Source: Sphingomonas crusticola (GTDB taxonomy: Bacteria > Pseudomonadota > Alphaproteobacteria > Sphingomonadales > Sphingomonadaceae). From it: a stretch of 64,000 nucleotides of DNA. Every line of letters starts with the position of its first letter. Position 1 is the stretch's first letter. Shown in pieces: positions 19,345 to 26,725 of this stretch. Position numbers and translations under genes: made by a program. Below the pieces are notes generated by a model, which saw only the letters and a list, made by a program, of their open reading frames with translations, was not told the DNA's origin and did not search any database. The DNA lies in contig NZ_QTJP01000001.1 of assembly GCF_003391115.1 (NCBI RefSeq), positions 2,378,501 to 2,442,500 of the forward strand. The letters are read 5' to 3'.

Positions 19345-19800
19345 TCATGAAGCGCGCAGATCGCTGCCGTCCCCCGGCACATCTGCTGCATTCTCAGGGT
19401 CCGACACGGCCGCGGCCCGCGCCAATGCCTGCGTGTCGACATATTCGCGGATGTTCGTCAGCTTGCCGTCGCGGACCGTGATGGCGAAGATCCAGTCATC
19501 CGTGAACGGCTTGTTCGTGGCTTTGACCTTTCCTTCGGCATAGCCGACGACCAGAACCCTGTCGCCCAGCGCGATATACTCCCGGGGCTCCGAGAGCGAC
19601 AGCTCCATGGTTTCGGACTCCGTCTTCAATAGTTCGGTCAGCCCGGCATGTCCCCGGTGCGTTCCGGCCAGCGGCCAGTCCTCGCCCGGAACGATCCACT
19701 CGATATCTTCGGCGGCAAGCGCGAGCATGGTCGCGCTGTCCCCGCCGAAGGCCGCGGCGAAGAAGTCTTTCACGCTCTGGATGTTCTTCTCAATGCTCAT
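19345..19800 (-). CDS. SnoaL-like / NTF2-family protein
   Basis: This 151-residue protein looks like a small alpha/beta-barrel of the SnoaL or ketosteroid-isomerase-related type. Visible features are the N-terminal helix KNIQSVKDFFAAAFGGDSAT, the IEWIVPGEDWPLAGTHRGHAG segment and the strand DDWIFAITVRDGKLTNIREYVD. Such proteins act as isomerases, cyclases or dehalogenase-like enzymes, and many have no known substrate. A GGAGAAAATGCC sequence precedes the ATG. It is the fourth gene of the operon transcribed from near 22037. Confidence 0.78.
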   Translation of the reverse strand: MSIEKNIQSVKDFFAAAFGGDSATMLALAAEDIEWIVPGEDWPLAGTHRGHAGLTELLKTESETMELSLSEPREYIALGDRVLVVGYAEGKVKATNKPFTDDWIFAITVRDGKLTNIREYVDTQALARAAAVSDPENAADVPGDGSDLRAS

Positions 19801-19872
19801 GGCATTTTCTCCATTTCCCTCGGATCTTGTCGGTTCGATCCGGTCACTGTGCCGGTGGGAAAGCCGCGTTCG

Positions 19873-20472
19873 TCAGTCGAACTTGACGAGGTCCTTGAAG
19901 ATCAACCGACCCCAGATGTTGCCGTGCGCCTGGACAAGCAGTCCGCCTTCCGAAAGTCCGCCAAGTTTGATCGGCGCAAACCCGAGCTGTTCCGCAAGCG
20001 CCCCAATCTCATCCGCGGCAGCGTCATCGTCGCTCGCCAGGAATAGGACTCTGCGGCCACCATGGACTGCCGGATCCTGAACCAGGACGGAAGCGACCAG
20101 ATGGTTGAAGCCCTTGACTAGCCTTGCGCCGGTGAAGGCCTGGGCGACGACCCGGGCGGAAGGCTGTCCGCCCAGTTCCTCATCGGGAACGCCATAGGCG
20201 TTGGTGACATCGACGATGATCTTGCCCTGCCAGTTCGGCAGTGCCTTGGCGACGTCCGGGTGCGACTGGAAGCGCACGGCCATAAAGATGATGTCCGCCT
20301 TGACGGCTTCCGCCAGTGTTTTGGGGATGATCCCCGGGCCGATCGCGGCCGCGACCGCCGCGAAGCTTTCCGGATCGCGCGTGGTGGCAACGGACACTTC
20401 GATGCCCTTGCGGGCAAACGCCTTGGCGAGAGTCTGGCCGATCTCGCCGAAGCCGATGATTGCGTAGCTCAT
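19873..20472 (-). CDS. NAD(P)-binding reductase, F420-dependent NADP reductase family
   Basis: This 199-residue protein starts MSYAIIGFGEIGQTLAKAFA, a Rossmann GXGXXG motif, followed by EVSVATTRDPE, a loop that could accept NADP. VDVTNAYGVPDEELGG and VKGFNHLVASVLVQDP match the family of dinucleotide-binding proteins related to archaeal F420:NADP oxidoreductase. In proteobacteria F420 is generally absent, so the real partner is probably NADP with an unknown substrate. It lies 30 bases after the SDR gene in the same operon. Confidence 0.8.
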   Translation of the reverse strand: MSYAIIGFGEIGQTLAKAFARKGIEVSVATTRDPESFAAVAAAIGPGIIPKTLAEAVKADIIFMAVRFQSHPDVAKALPNWQGKIIVDVTNAYGVPDEELGGQPSARVVAQAFTGARLVKGFNHLVASVLVQDPAVHGGRRVLFLASDDDAAADEIGALAEQLGFAPIKLGGLSEGGLLVQAHGNIWGRLIFKDLVKFD

Positions 20473-20502
20473 ATCATTTCTCCGATTTGCGGGATGCCGG
20501 GC

Positions 20503-21255
20503 TCAGACCTGCGCCATGCCGCCGTCGACGGCGAGATCCACGCCGGTGATGTAAGAACTTTCATCGGCCGCGAGGAATGTGACGGCATCCGCAATCTCCT
20601 GGGGCTCGCCCCTGCGACCCATCGGGATCTGTGTGGTGAACTGGGCGACGGCTTGCTCGGCCTGTTCAGGCGTCAGACCTGTCGTCGTCGCCAGTGCCGG
20701 AGTATCGATTGGTCCGGGGCTCATGGAATTGACGCGGATTTTGCGGTCCTTCAGCTCCAGCGTCCAGGCGCGCGCGAAATTGCGCACCGCCGCCTTGCTC
20801 GCCGCGTAGGTGCTGAAGCCCGGCAGCCCCAACACGTTGGAAACCGACGAGGTGAGGATGATCGAGCCGCCGTCCCTGAAAAGCGGAAGCGCCTTCTGCA
20901 CGGTGAAGAACAGTCCCTTCACGTTCACGTCGAACGTCTGGTCGAAATGGGCCTCGGTCGCTGTCGCGAGCGGGGCGATCGTACCCGCGCCGGCGTTCGC
21001 AAAGAGAATGTCGATGTGGCCATGTTTCTCTTTCACGGCGGCGTAAAGCCGATCCAGGTCGTCCAAGCGCGACACGTCGCCCACGACCGTCGTGACGTCC
21101 CCGCCGATCGAGGCTGCGGCCTCCTCCAGCTCTTTCTCGCGTCGTCCGGTGATCACAACCAGCGCGCCTTCTTCCACGAAGCGCTTGGCGGTAGCCAACC
21201 CGATTCCGCTGCTCCCGCCCGTGATGACGGCGATCTTACCTTGTAGCTTTTTCAT
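20503..21255 (-). CDS. SDR-family oxidoreductase (copy 1)
   Basis: This is a classical short-chain dehydrogenase of 250 residues. The start MKKLQGKIAVITGGSSGIGL is chosen because AAGGA lies 7 bases before ATG 21255; a longer frame upstream has no such site. It has the cofactor motif TGGSSGIG, NAGAG, catalytic serine in TSSVSN, and YAASK. The end is DLAVDGGMAQV. It is clearly paralogous to the SDR encoded immediately upstream, suggesting tandem duplication. The substrate is not known. Confidence 0.88.
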   Translation of the reverse strand: MKKLQGKIAVITGGSSGIGLATAKRFVEEGALVVITGRREKELEEAAASIGGDVTTVVGDVSRLDDLDRLYAAVKEKHGHIDILFANAGAGTIAPLATATEAHFDQTFDVNVKGLFFTVQKALPLFRDGGSIILTSSVSNVLGLPGFSTYAASKAAVRNFARAWTLELKDRKIRVNSMSPGPIDTPALATTTGLTPEQAEQAVAQFTTQIPMGRRGEPQEIADAVTFLAADESSYITGVDLAVDGGMAQV

Positions 21256-21302
21256 AGTCTTATCCTTCGTTGAGTGGGGACGCGGCATGGGCCGCACCGG
21301 GG

Positions 21303-22037
21303 TCAGAGTTGCGCCAGCCCGCCGTCGACGGCGAGTTCGCTGGCGGTCATGAAGCTGCTGTCATCCGAAGCGAGAAAGGCAGCCGCCGCCCCGACCTCCG
21401 CGGGATCGCCCATGCGCTGGAGCGCGGTCATCGAGCCGTAGGCTTTCTGACCCTCCTCGCCGAGCGCTGCCTTGGCGAGTTCGGTCGCCGTCGGCCCCGG
21501 CGACAGCACGTTGACCCGGATACCGGTGCCCTTCAGGTCCTCCGCCCAAGTCCGCGCGAGGTTGCGCACGGCGGCCTTGCTGGCGCTGTAGGCGGTGAAT
21601 CCGGGGGCGCCGGTCGTGCCGGCGCTCGATCCGGTCAGGATGATCGACCCGCCCGCGCCCATTAGCGGCAACGCCTTCTGGACCGTGAAGATCGTGCCCT
21701 TCACATTAGTGGCGAAGGTATCGTCGATATGCTCGGCGGTGATCTGGCCGAGCGCAAGCGGGCTTCCCGCCCCCGCATTCGCGAAGACGACGTCGAGCGT
21801 TCCGCGCTCGGCCTTCACCGCCGCGTAAAACCGGTCGAGGTCGGCCTCGTCCGAGACCGAGCCCTTCACCCCGCGGGCATTGGGCCCGAGCTCGGCAACG
21901 GCGGCATCGAGTGCGTCCTGCCGACGGCCGTAGATGAAGACGACGGCACCCTCTTCGATGAAGCGCCTTGCAGCGGCGAGGCCGATCCCGGTGGCGCCGC
22001 CGGTAATGACGGCGGTCTTTTCATTCAATCTCGTCAT
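21303..22037 (-). CDS. SDR-family oxidoreductase (copy 2)
   Basis: This 244-residue short-chain dehydrogenase has TGGATGIG, NAGAG, catalytic serine in TGSSAG and YSASK. It ends ELAVDGGLAQL, nearly as copy 1 ends. I chose the second ATG (MTRLNEKTAV) because AAGG is 9 bases upstream of it but abuts the first ATG at 22046, which would add three residues. It is the first gene of the operon, facing the divergent lysR gene across 211 bases. Confidence 0.87.
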   Translation of the reverse strand: MTRLNEKTAVITGGATGIGLAAARRFIEEGAVVFIYGRRQDALDAAVAELGPNARGVKGSVSDEADLDRFYAAVKAERGTLDVVFANAGAGSPLALGQITAEHIDDTFATNVKGTIFTVQKALPLMGAGGSIILTGSSAGTTGAPGFTAYSASKAAVRNLARTWAEDLKGTGIRVNVLSPGPTATELAKAALGEEGQKAYGSMTALQRMGDPAEVGAAAAFLASDDSSFMTASELAVDGGLAQL

Positions 22038-22123
22038 GTCGTGCATCCTTCGTTCGCGGTCTCAGGTTTCGGCTGGCGGAGCCGCCCGGACCTCAACATG
22101 GGTCCGCCACTGCCGGCCCATCA

Positions 22124-22157
22124 GTGCGAAATCGCGCACATCGGTGGTGCAAAATCG
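22124..22157. promoter_or_regulatory. Operator-like repeats between the SDR operon and the lysR gene
   Basis: GTGCGAAATCG at 22124-22134 recurs as GTGCAAAATCG at 22147-22157, 23 bases later (about two helical turns). The first copy is also a dyad, GTGCG-N6-CGCAC (22124-22139). LysR-type regulators usually bind such imperfect dyads between divergent genes. The assignment is inference. Confidence 0.4.
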
Positions 22158-22185
22158 ATCCGGCAAGGTGATCGTCCGCGCCCGT

Positions 22186-22199
22186 CACGCTTCAGCGTG
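22186..22199. promoter_or_regulatory. Palindrome upstream of the lysR gene
   Basis: CACGCT and AGCGTG are perfect inverted arms separated by TC, about 50 bases before the lysR ATG. It could be an autoregulatory site or a short mRNA hairpin. Confidence 0.35.
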
Positions 22200-22248
22200 C
22201 TAGAAAGGGGAGGAATCGAATCCGCATCGCGCGGCGCGAGAACGCACC

Positions 22249-23145
22249 ATGATAGACTGGGATGACGTCCGCTATTTTCTTGCCGCCGCTCGCGGAGGCT
22301 CGGTGCGGGCTGCCGCCGCGCGCCTTGGGGTGAACCATTCAACCGTGTTGCGGCGCATCACCCAGTTGGAGGAACGTCTTGGGGCGCAGATGTTCGAAAA
22401 GCTGCCTTCGGGTTACCGCTTGACGGCTGCGGGGGAGGAGGTCCTCGAGCTTGCAGCCCAGATGGAAGCGTCCTCGCATCAGCTGGAGACGCGTGTCCTC
22501 GGGCGCGACCAAAGCGTGCGCGGGCTTTTGCGGGTGACGTTGACACCCATCCTTGCCACCCACCTGCTCATGCCGGACTTCGCCGATTTCGCGCGTCTGC
22601 ATCCGGACATCGAAATGGAAATCCTGTCGTCCGGCGAGCTGGCAAACCTGACGAACCGCGAGGCCGACGTGGCGATCAGGGTCGTTTACGACCGCCAGAC
22701 CCTGCCGCTCAATCTTCACGGCCTGAAGGGCCCGGAGCTGTTCGGCGGCGTCTACATATCCCGCGATCGCCTGGCCGCATCGCGCGCGGGCACGCCCGAT
22801 CCGATCCGCTGGATCGTCATAAGCATGCACGGCATTCCGGATTGGGCCAGCGGGGGGGAGGTCCGCACTACCGGCGTTCCGTTCAGGGTCACGGATGCCG
22901 GGGCGGAGATCGCGGCCGTACGACAAGGTCTCGGGATCACGACCCTGCCATGCTTCGTCGGAGATCCCGACCCCCTGCTGGTGCGGGTGCCGGGCACCGA
23001 GTTGCACATGTATGGAACGCTCTGGCTTCTCACCCAAGGCGAGACACGGAAGACGAAGCGCGTGCGGCTCTTCACGGACTTCGTATCCCATAGGCTCGCC
23101 GCCTATGCTTCGCTTCTCGCGGGCCTGTCCACGCGGGACGACTGA
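22249..23145 (+). CDS. LysR-family transcriptional regulator
   Basis: This 298-residue protein has the N-terminal winged helix of the LysR family: WDDVRYFLAAARGGSVRAAA, LGVNHSTVLRRITQLEERLG and FEKLPSGYRLTAAGEEVL. A periplasmic-binding-protein-like effector domain follows from about residue 90. It is divergent from the two-SDR operon, so it probably controls that operon and itself. GAGGAATCGAATCC lies some 30 bases upstream and the ribosome site is not strong. The effector cannot be guessed from sequence. Confidence 0.93.
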   Translation: MIDWDDVRYFLAAARGGSVRAAAARLGVNHSTVLRRITQLEERLGAQMFEKLPSGYRLTAAGEEVLELAAQMEASSHQLETRVLGRDQSVRGLLRVTLTPILATHLLMPDFADFARLHPDIEMEILSSGELANLTNREADVAIRVVYDRQTLPLNLHGLKGPELFGGVYISRDRLAASRAGTPDPIRWIVISMHGIPDWASGGEVRTTGVPFRVTDAGAEIAAVRQGLGITTLPCFVGDPDPLLVRVPGTELHMYGTLWLLTQGETRKTKRVRLFTDFVSHRLAAYASLLAGLSTRDD

Positions 23146-23243
23146 TGCCAGGCGGGTCGCTGACGGAGGCGGCTGGCCCACCCCGTCTGCAGCCCGTGCT
23201 GGCGGCGTCGCGTTCTTCGCGTGCGTTCGCCGTCCGTCGGTGG

Positions 23244-24347
23244 CTACGATGATTTGGATTGGGCGGTGACGGGCTGATCCCGCGCTCTGCTGAAAATATC
23301 CCATACCGCCATGAACAAAGCGGCGATGACGGGCCCGACGACGAAACCGTTGAAGCCCATCATCTCGAAGCCGCCGAGGGTGGAGATCAGCACGACATAA
23401 TCCGGCATGCGCGCATCGCGGCCGACCAGGATCGGGCGCACGACATTGTCGACGCTGCTGATGATGAAGAAGCCGCACAAAGCGAGCACGATACCTTGCC
23501 ACACCGAACCGGTTGCAAGCAGGTAGAGCGCGACCGGAACCCAAACCAGGCCGGTGCCGACCGCCGGGAACAAGGAGAAGATCCCCATCGCCACGCCCCA
23601 CAATAAAGGGCTGGGGATGCCGAGCACCCAGAAGGTGAGCCCGCCGATCAAGCCCTGGAGCAGCGCCACGATCAGGCTGCCCTTGATCGTCGCGCGGATC
23701 ACCGCGACGAACTTGCTTACCAGAGCGTCGCGCTGATCGGCGGGAAGCGGAAGCGCGCGTTCGACCTTCGCCGCGATCGCCTCACCATCGCGTAGCAGGA
23801 AGAAGGTAAGATACAGCATCACGCCGAGCGCGAGAAAGAAGCCGAATGCGCTTTGGCCGATACTGAGGAGTTGGCCGGCAACCGTCTGGAAGCTGCTCGA
23901 AAGGCTCCGCGAGATCCTGCTGCGCACGCCTTCCAGATCGCTGAGGCCGACGCTTTCAAGCCAGCGCTGCGCCCATCCTGGCAGATGCGCCTCGAGCTGA
24001 ACGAACAGACGGCCAAGATCGATCTCGCCCGCGCGAATACGGGAATAGGCGCCGGATGCCTCGTTCAGCAGCGCGGCTCCGAGCAGCATGGCCGGTACGA
24101 TCACCACGGCGGTAATGACGAGCAAGGTGAGCAAAGCGGTCAGCGTCGGGCGGCCCGGCCTCGCGCGCAGGAAGCGTGCATTCAACGGCGCGAACAGCAC
24201 GGCGGCGATCACGCCCCATAGGATAGCCCCGGCAAACGGCGCGACCAGCCACAGGAAAGCGAGCGTGACGAGTATGACGAGCAGCATGAGAAAGCCGCGC
24301 TCGAGACCGGCGCTGCGCCGCACGCCGGTCACGCGGCTGCGCTCCAT
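23244..24347 (-). CDS. AI-2E family transporter (PerM-like permease)
   Basis: This 367-residue protein has about eight predicted membrane segments. Two helices lie at the N terminus (FLMLLVILVTLAFLWLVAP and GAILWGVIAAVLF), then come a soluble region and a C-terminal membrane cluster with GIPSPLLWGVAMGIFSLFP and SSVDNVVRPILVGRDARMP, which are family hallmarks. Some members export autoinducer-2 and others act as ion antiporters. The start MERSRVTG is chosen because the upstream frame is non-membrane and lacks features, but there is no strong ribosome site. It is convergent with lysR. Confidence 0.82.
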   Translation of the reverse strand: MERSRVTGVRRSAGLERGFLMLLVILVTLAFLWLVAPFAGAILWGVIAAVLFAPLNARFLRARPGRPTLTALLTLLVITAVVIVPAMLLGAALLNEASGAYSRIRAGEIDLGRLFVQLEAHLPGWAQRWLESVGLSDLEGVRSRISRSLSSSFQTVAGQLLSIGQSAFGFFLALGVMLYLTFFLLRDGEAIAAKVERALPLPADQRDALVSKFVAVIRATIKGSLIVALLQGLIGGLTFWVLGIPSPLLWGVAMGIFSLFPAVGTGLVWVPVALYLLATGSVWQGIVLALCGFFIISSVDNVVRPILVGRDARMPDYVVLISTLGGFEMMGFNGFVVGPVIAALFMAVWDIFSRARDQPVTAQSKSS

Positions 24348-24552
24348 CGGACAGCTTGCCGTTCGACTGGAAGATTTCGCCCGCGCATGAGCCTGTTCTC
24401 CGAAGACATGATGATCATCTACCAGTCCGGTTGGGCCGCTGTCTCCTGTCCAGTCCTGCATGGCCGATAAGGTTCCGGCAACAGCGTTCACCCATCCACG
24501 ATTCTTCCTCCACTCGCACAGCTTCCGTTCAGGCAGAGTCGGCGCTAGAGAG

Positions 24553-24574
24553 GCGCGCATGTCCGCATGCGCGC
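24553..24574 (+). promoter_or_regulatory. Strong hairpin in the leader of the yfgM-like gene
   Basis: GCGCGCATG and CATGCGCGC form a perfect 9-bp stem with the loop TCCG, a UNCG-type tetraloop sequence. It ends 8 bases before the AGGAG ribosome binding site of the TTG start at 24594. It may protect the 5' end or affect initiation. Confidence 0.55.
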
Positions 24575-24593
24575 GGAATCCAGGAGAGACTGT

Positions 24594-25295
24594 TTGGCGC
24601 TGACGCCCACCGACAACGAAGCGTTCCTACGCGAAGTCGACGAAAACCTCCGCCGCGATCAGATGACGGGCCTCGCCAAAAAGTGGGGCAGCGTGATCGG
24701 CGTGCTCGTGCTCGTGCTGTTGATCGCGCTGGGCGGGTTCCTGTGGTGGCGCAATCATCGCGCCGAGCAGGCGGGCATGGAGGGTGAGAAGCTTTCCCAG
24801 CTGATCGGCGACGTCGATATCGGCCGTGCGCAACCCACCGATAAGCGCATTGGTGAACTCGCGTCCTCGCCGCACGACGGCTACCGCGCCATGGCGCGCC
24901 TGACGCAGGCCGGGATCACCGCCAAGACTGACCCGGTCGCGGCTGCCGCCAATTATCAGGCGATCGCCAGGGATGAGAAACTTCCACAGGCGACGCGCGA
25001 TCTGGCACTGATTCGCGCCACCACGCTGCAGTTCGATACGCTCCCGCCTTCTGAGGTTGTTTCCCGCCTCAAGCCGCTGGCGGTGCCCAATGCGGCCTGG
25101 TTCGGTAGTGCGGGCGAGCTTACCGCGATCGCCTATCTGAAGATGGGCCGCCGCGATCTCGCTGGTCCGCTGTTCGCGGCGATTGCGCGCGATACCAATG
25201 TCCCAACCGGCCTCCGTGGCCGCGCCGCCGGCATGGCGACCGGGCTCGGCCAGACGGTCGGTGTCATCACGCCGCAAGGCGCACCCAAGGAATGA
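24594..25295 (+). CDS. YfgM-like tetratricopeptide membrane protein
   Basis: This 233-residue protein resembles YfgM, a membrane-anchored TPR-like partner of the SecYEG translocon and periplasmic chaperones. The start is a TTG at 24594, giving LALTPTDNEAFLREVDENLR, with AGGAG 7 bases upstream. An ATG 9 codons earlier lies in the leader hairpin region and is less likely. A single membrane helix (WGSVIGVLVLVLLIALGGFL) follows near residues 32-51, and helical repeats lie in the periplasmic part. The order yfgM-bamB-der matches E. coli. Confidence 0.83.
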   Translation: MALTPTDNEAFLREVDENLRRDQMTGLAKKWGSVIGVLVLVLLIALGGFLWWRNHRAEQAGMEGEKLSQLIGDVDIGRAQPTDKRIGELASSPHDGYRAMARLTQAGITAKTDPVAAAANYQAIARDEKLPQATRDLALIRATTLQFDTLPPSEVVSRLKPLAVPNAAWFGSAGELTAIAYLKMGRRDLAGPLFAAIARDTNVPTGLRGRAAGMATGLGQTVGVITPQGAPKE

Positions 25296-25297
25296 TC

Positions 25298-26638
25298 ATG
25301 ATCATGAGCTCGCGTCGTGGCCGTATCGCGGCCGCGCTGGCGCTGACCGCCACGCTCGGCGGGTGCGGCCTGTTCAACCGTCATGTCGACCGCGGACCCA
25401 AGACGGCCGTGCTGGGGCAACGCGTGTCGGTGCTCAATACCGGCAGCGACGTGGTGGTGGATCCCAGCCTGGCCGACGTGCCGGTCACGGTGCCCGATCC
25501 CGTCGTCAATGCGGAGTGGACCCAGCCCGGTGGCAATGCCAGCAAGTCGATGGGCAATCCCTCGCTTCCCGCTGCGCTCAACCAGGCCTGGTCGGCCACC
25601 ATCATCGGCGGGGACATCACGCAGCGCATCGGCTCGCCGCCCGCCATTTCCGGCGGCAAATTGTTCATCGTCGATGCCGCCGCGGTGGTTCACGCATTCG
25701 ATGCGGCGACCGGCGCGCGCCTGTGGCAGACCGCGCTCGACAGCACCAAGCGTGATCGCGTGGTCCTGTTCGGTGGCGGCGTCAGCGTCGACAGCGGCAA
25801 GGTGTTCGCGACGACGGGCCGCGGCGACGCAGCCGCGCTCGATGCGGCGACGGGCAAATTGTTGTGGAAGGTCCGTCCCGGCGGCCCGTTGCGCGGCGCG
25901 CCTGCGATCGGCGGCGGCAACATCTACGTCCTGACCCAGGACAATCAAATTCTCGCGCTCAATCCTGCCACCGGCGAAACCGTCTGGACGGTCTCGGCGA
26001 CCCTCCAGACGTCGGGCGTATTCGGCGTCGGCACGCCGGCGATCGCGCAGGGGACGGTCGTCGCCGGCTTCTCTTCGGGTGAGCTCTCGGCGCTACGGTT
26101 CGAAAACGGGCGGATCGTCTGGCAGGATCAGCTTTCGCGCACCTCGATCTCAACCTCGGTCTCGGTCATTTCGGATATCGATGCTTCTCCTGTCGTCGAT
26201 CAAGGCAAGGTGTACGCGATCGGACAGGGCGGCCGCATGGTCTCGATGGATCTGGTTAGTGGCCAGCGGCAGTGGGAACTCACCATTGGCGGTATCAACA
26301 CGCCGTGGCTGGCGGGCGAGTGGCTGTTCGTAATGACCGACGAGGCCAAGCTGATCTGCATTGCCCGCACGACCGGCAAGATCCGCTGGATCTCGCAGCT
26401 GCCGCGCTACCGCGATCCCAAGAAAAAGGACAAGCCGATCAGCTGGTATGGACCGACCCTCGCGGGCGGCCGGCTGCTGGTGGTCAGCGACCGCGGTCAG
26501 CTCGTCAACGTCGCCGTGGCCGACGGCAAGATCGGGACCGAGGTCAAGGCCGGCAAGAGCTTCTATCTGCCGCCGGTTGTCGCCAACAACATGCTCTACC
26601 TGATCGATGCCAAGGGCCGTATTTCCAGCTGGCGTTGA
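25298..26638 (+). CDS. bamB: Outer membrane assembly lipoprotein BamB
   Basis: BamB is the beta-propeller lipoprotein of the outer-membrane protein assembly (BAM) complex. The lipobox LTATLGGC ends at about residue 23 and is followed by a long linker and repeated PQQ-type blades such as VVHAFDAATGARLWQTAL and ILALNPATGETVWTV. ATG 25298 is favoured, with AAGGA 7 bases upstream; ATG codons at 25292 and 25304 are alternatives. The 446-residue length is longer than E. coli BamB (392). It overlaps or abuts the yfgM-like gene. Confidence 0.92.
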   Translation: MIMSSRRGRIAAALALTATLGGCGLFNRHVDRGPKTAVLGQRVSVLNTGSDVVVDPSLADVPVTVPDPVVNAEWTQPGGNASKSMGNPSLPAALNQAWSATIIGGDITQRIGSPPAISGGKLFIVDAAAVVHAFDAATGARLWQTALDSTKRDRVVLFGGGVSVDSGKVFATTGRGDAAALDAATGKLLWKVRPGGPLRGAPAIGGGNIYVLTQDNQILALNPATGETVWTVSATLQTSGVFGVGTPAIAQGTVVAGFSSGELSALRFENGRIVWQDQLSRTSISTSVSVISDIDASPVVDQGKVYAIGQGGRMVSMDLVSGQRQWELTIGGINTPWLAGEWLFVMTDEAKLICIARTTGKIRWISQLPRYRDPKKKDKPISWYGPTLAGGRLLVVSDRGQLVNVAVADGKIGTEVKAGKSFYLPPVVANNMLYLIDAKGRISSWR

Positions 26639-26680
26639 TCGGCGCACCAATGCCGCACGGATGATCTGCCCCGCGCGGCA

Positions 26681-26711
26681 GGTCCAGACTCGTCAATAGC
26701 GGGTCTGGACC
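26681..26711 (+). promoter_or_regulatory. Hairpin in the leader of der
   Basis: GGTCCAGAC at 26681-26689 and GTCTGGACC at 26703-26711 form a perfect 9-bp stem with a 13-base loop. The stem ends 14 bases before the der ATG, close to the ribosome binding region, and no T-run follows. Confidence 0.5.
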
Positions 26712-26725
26712 CTAGAAGGGCGGCC

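Noticed and set aside
18663-23145. Whole island as a mobile element
   Set aside because: No integrase, transposase, tRNA end or flanking direct repeats were found; horizontal gain is possible but not shown.
22339-23601. Minus-strand 420-codon frame opposite lysR
   Set aside because: Overlaps the LysR gene and the permease end; no ribosome site and no conserved motif.
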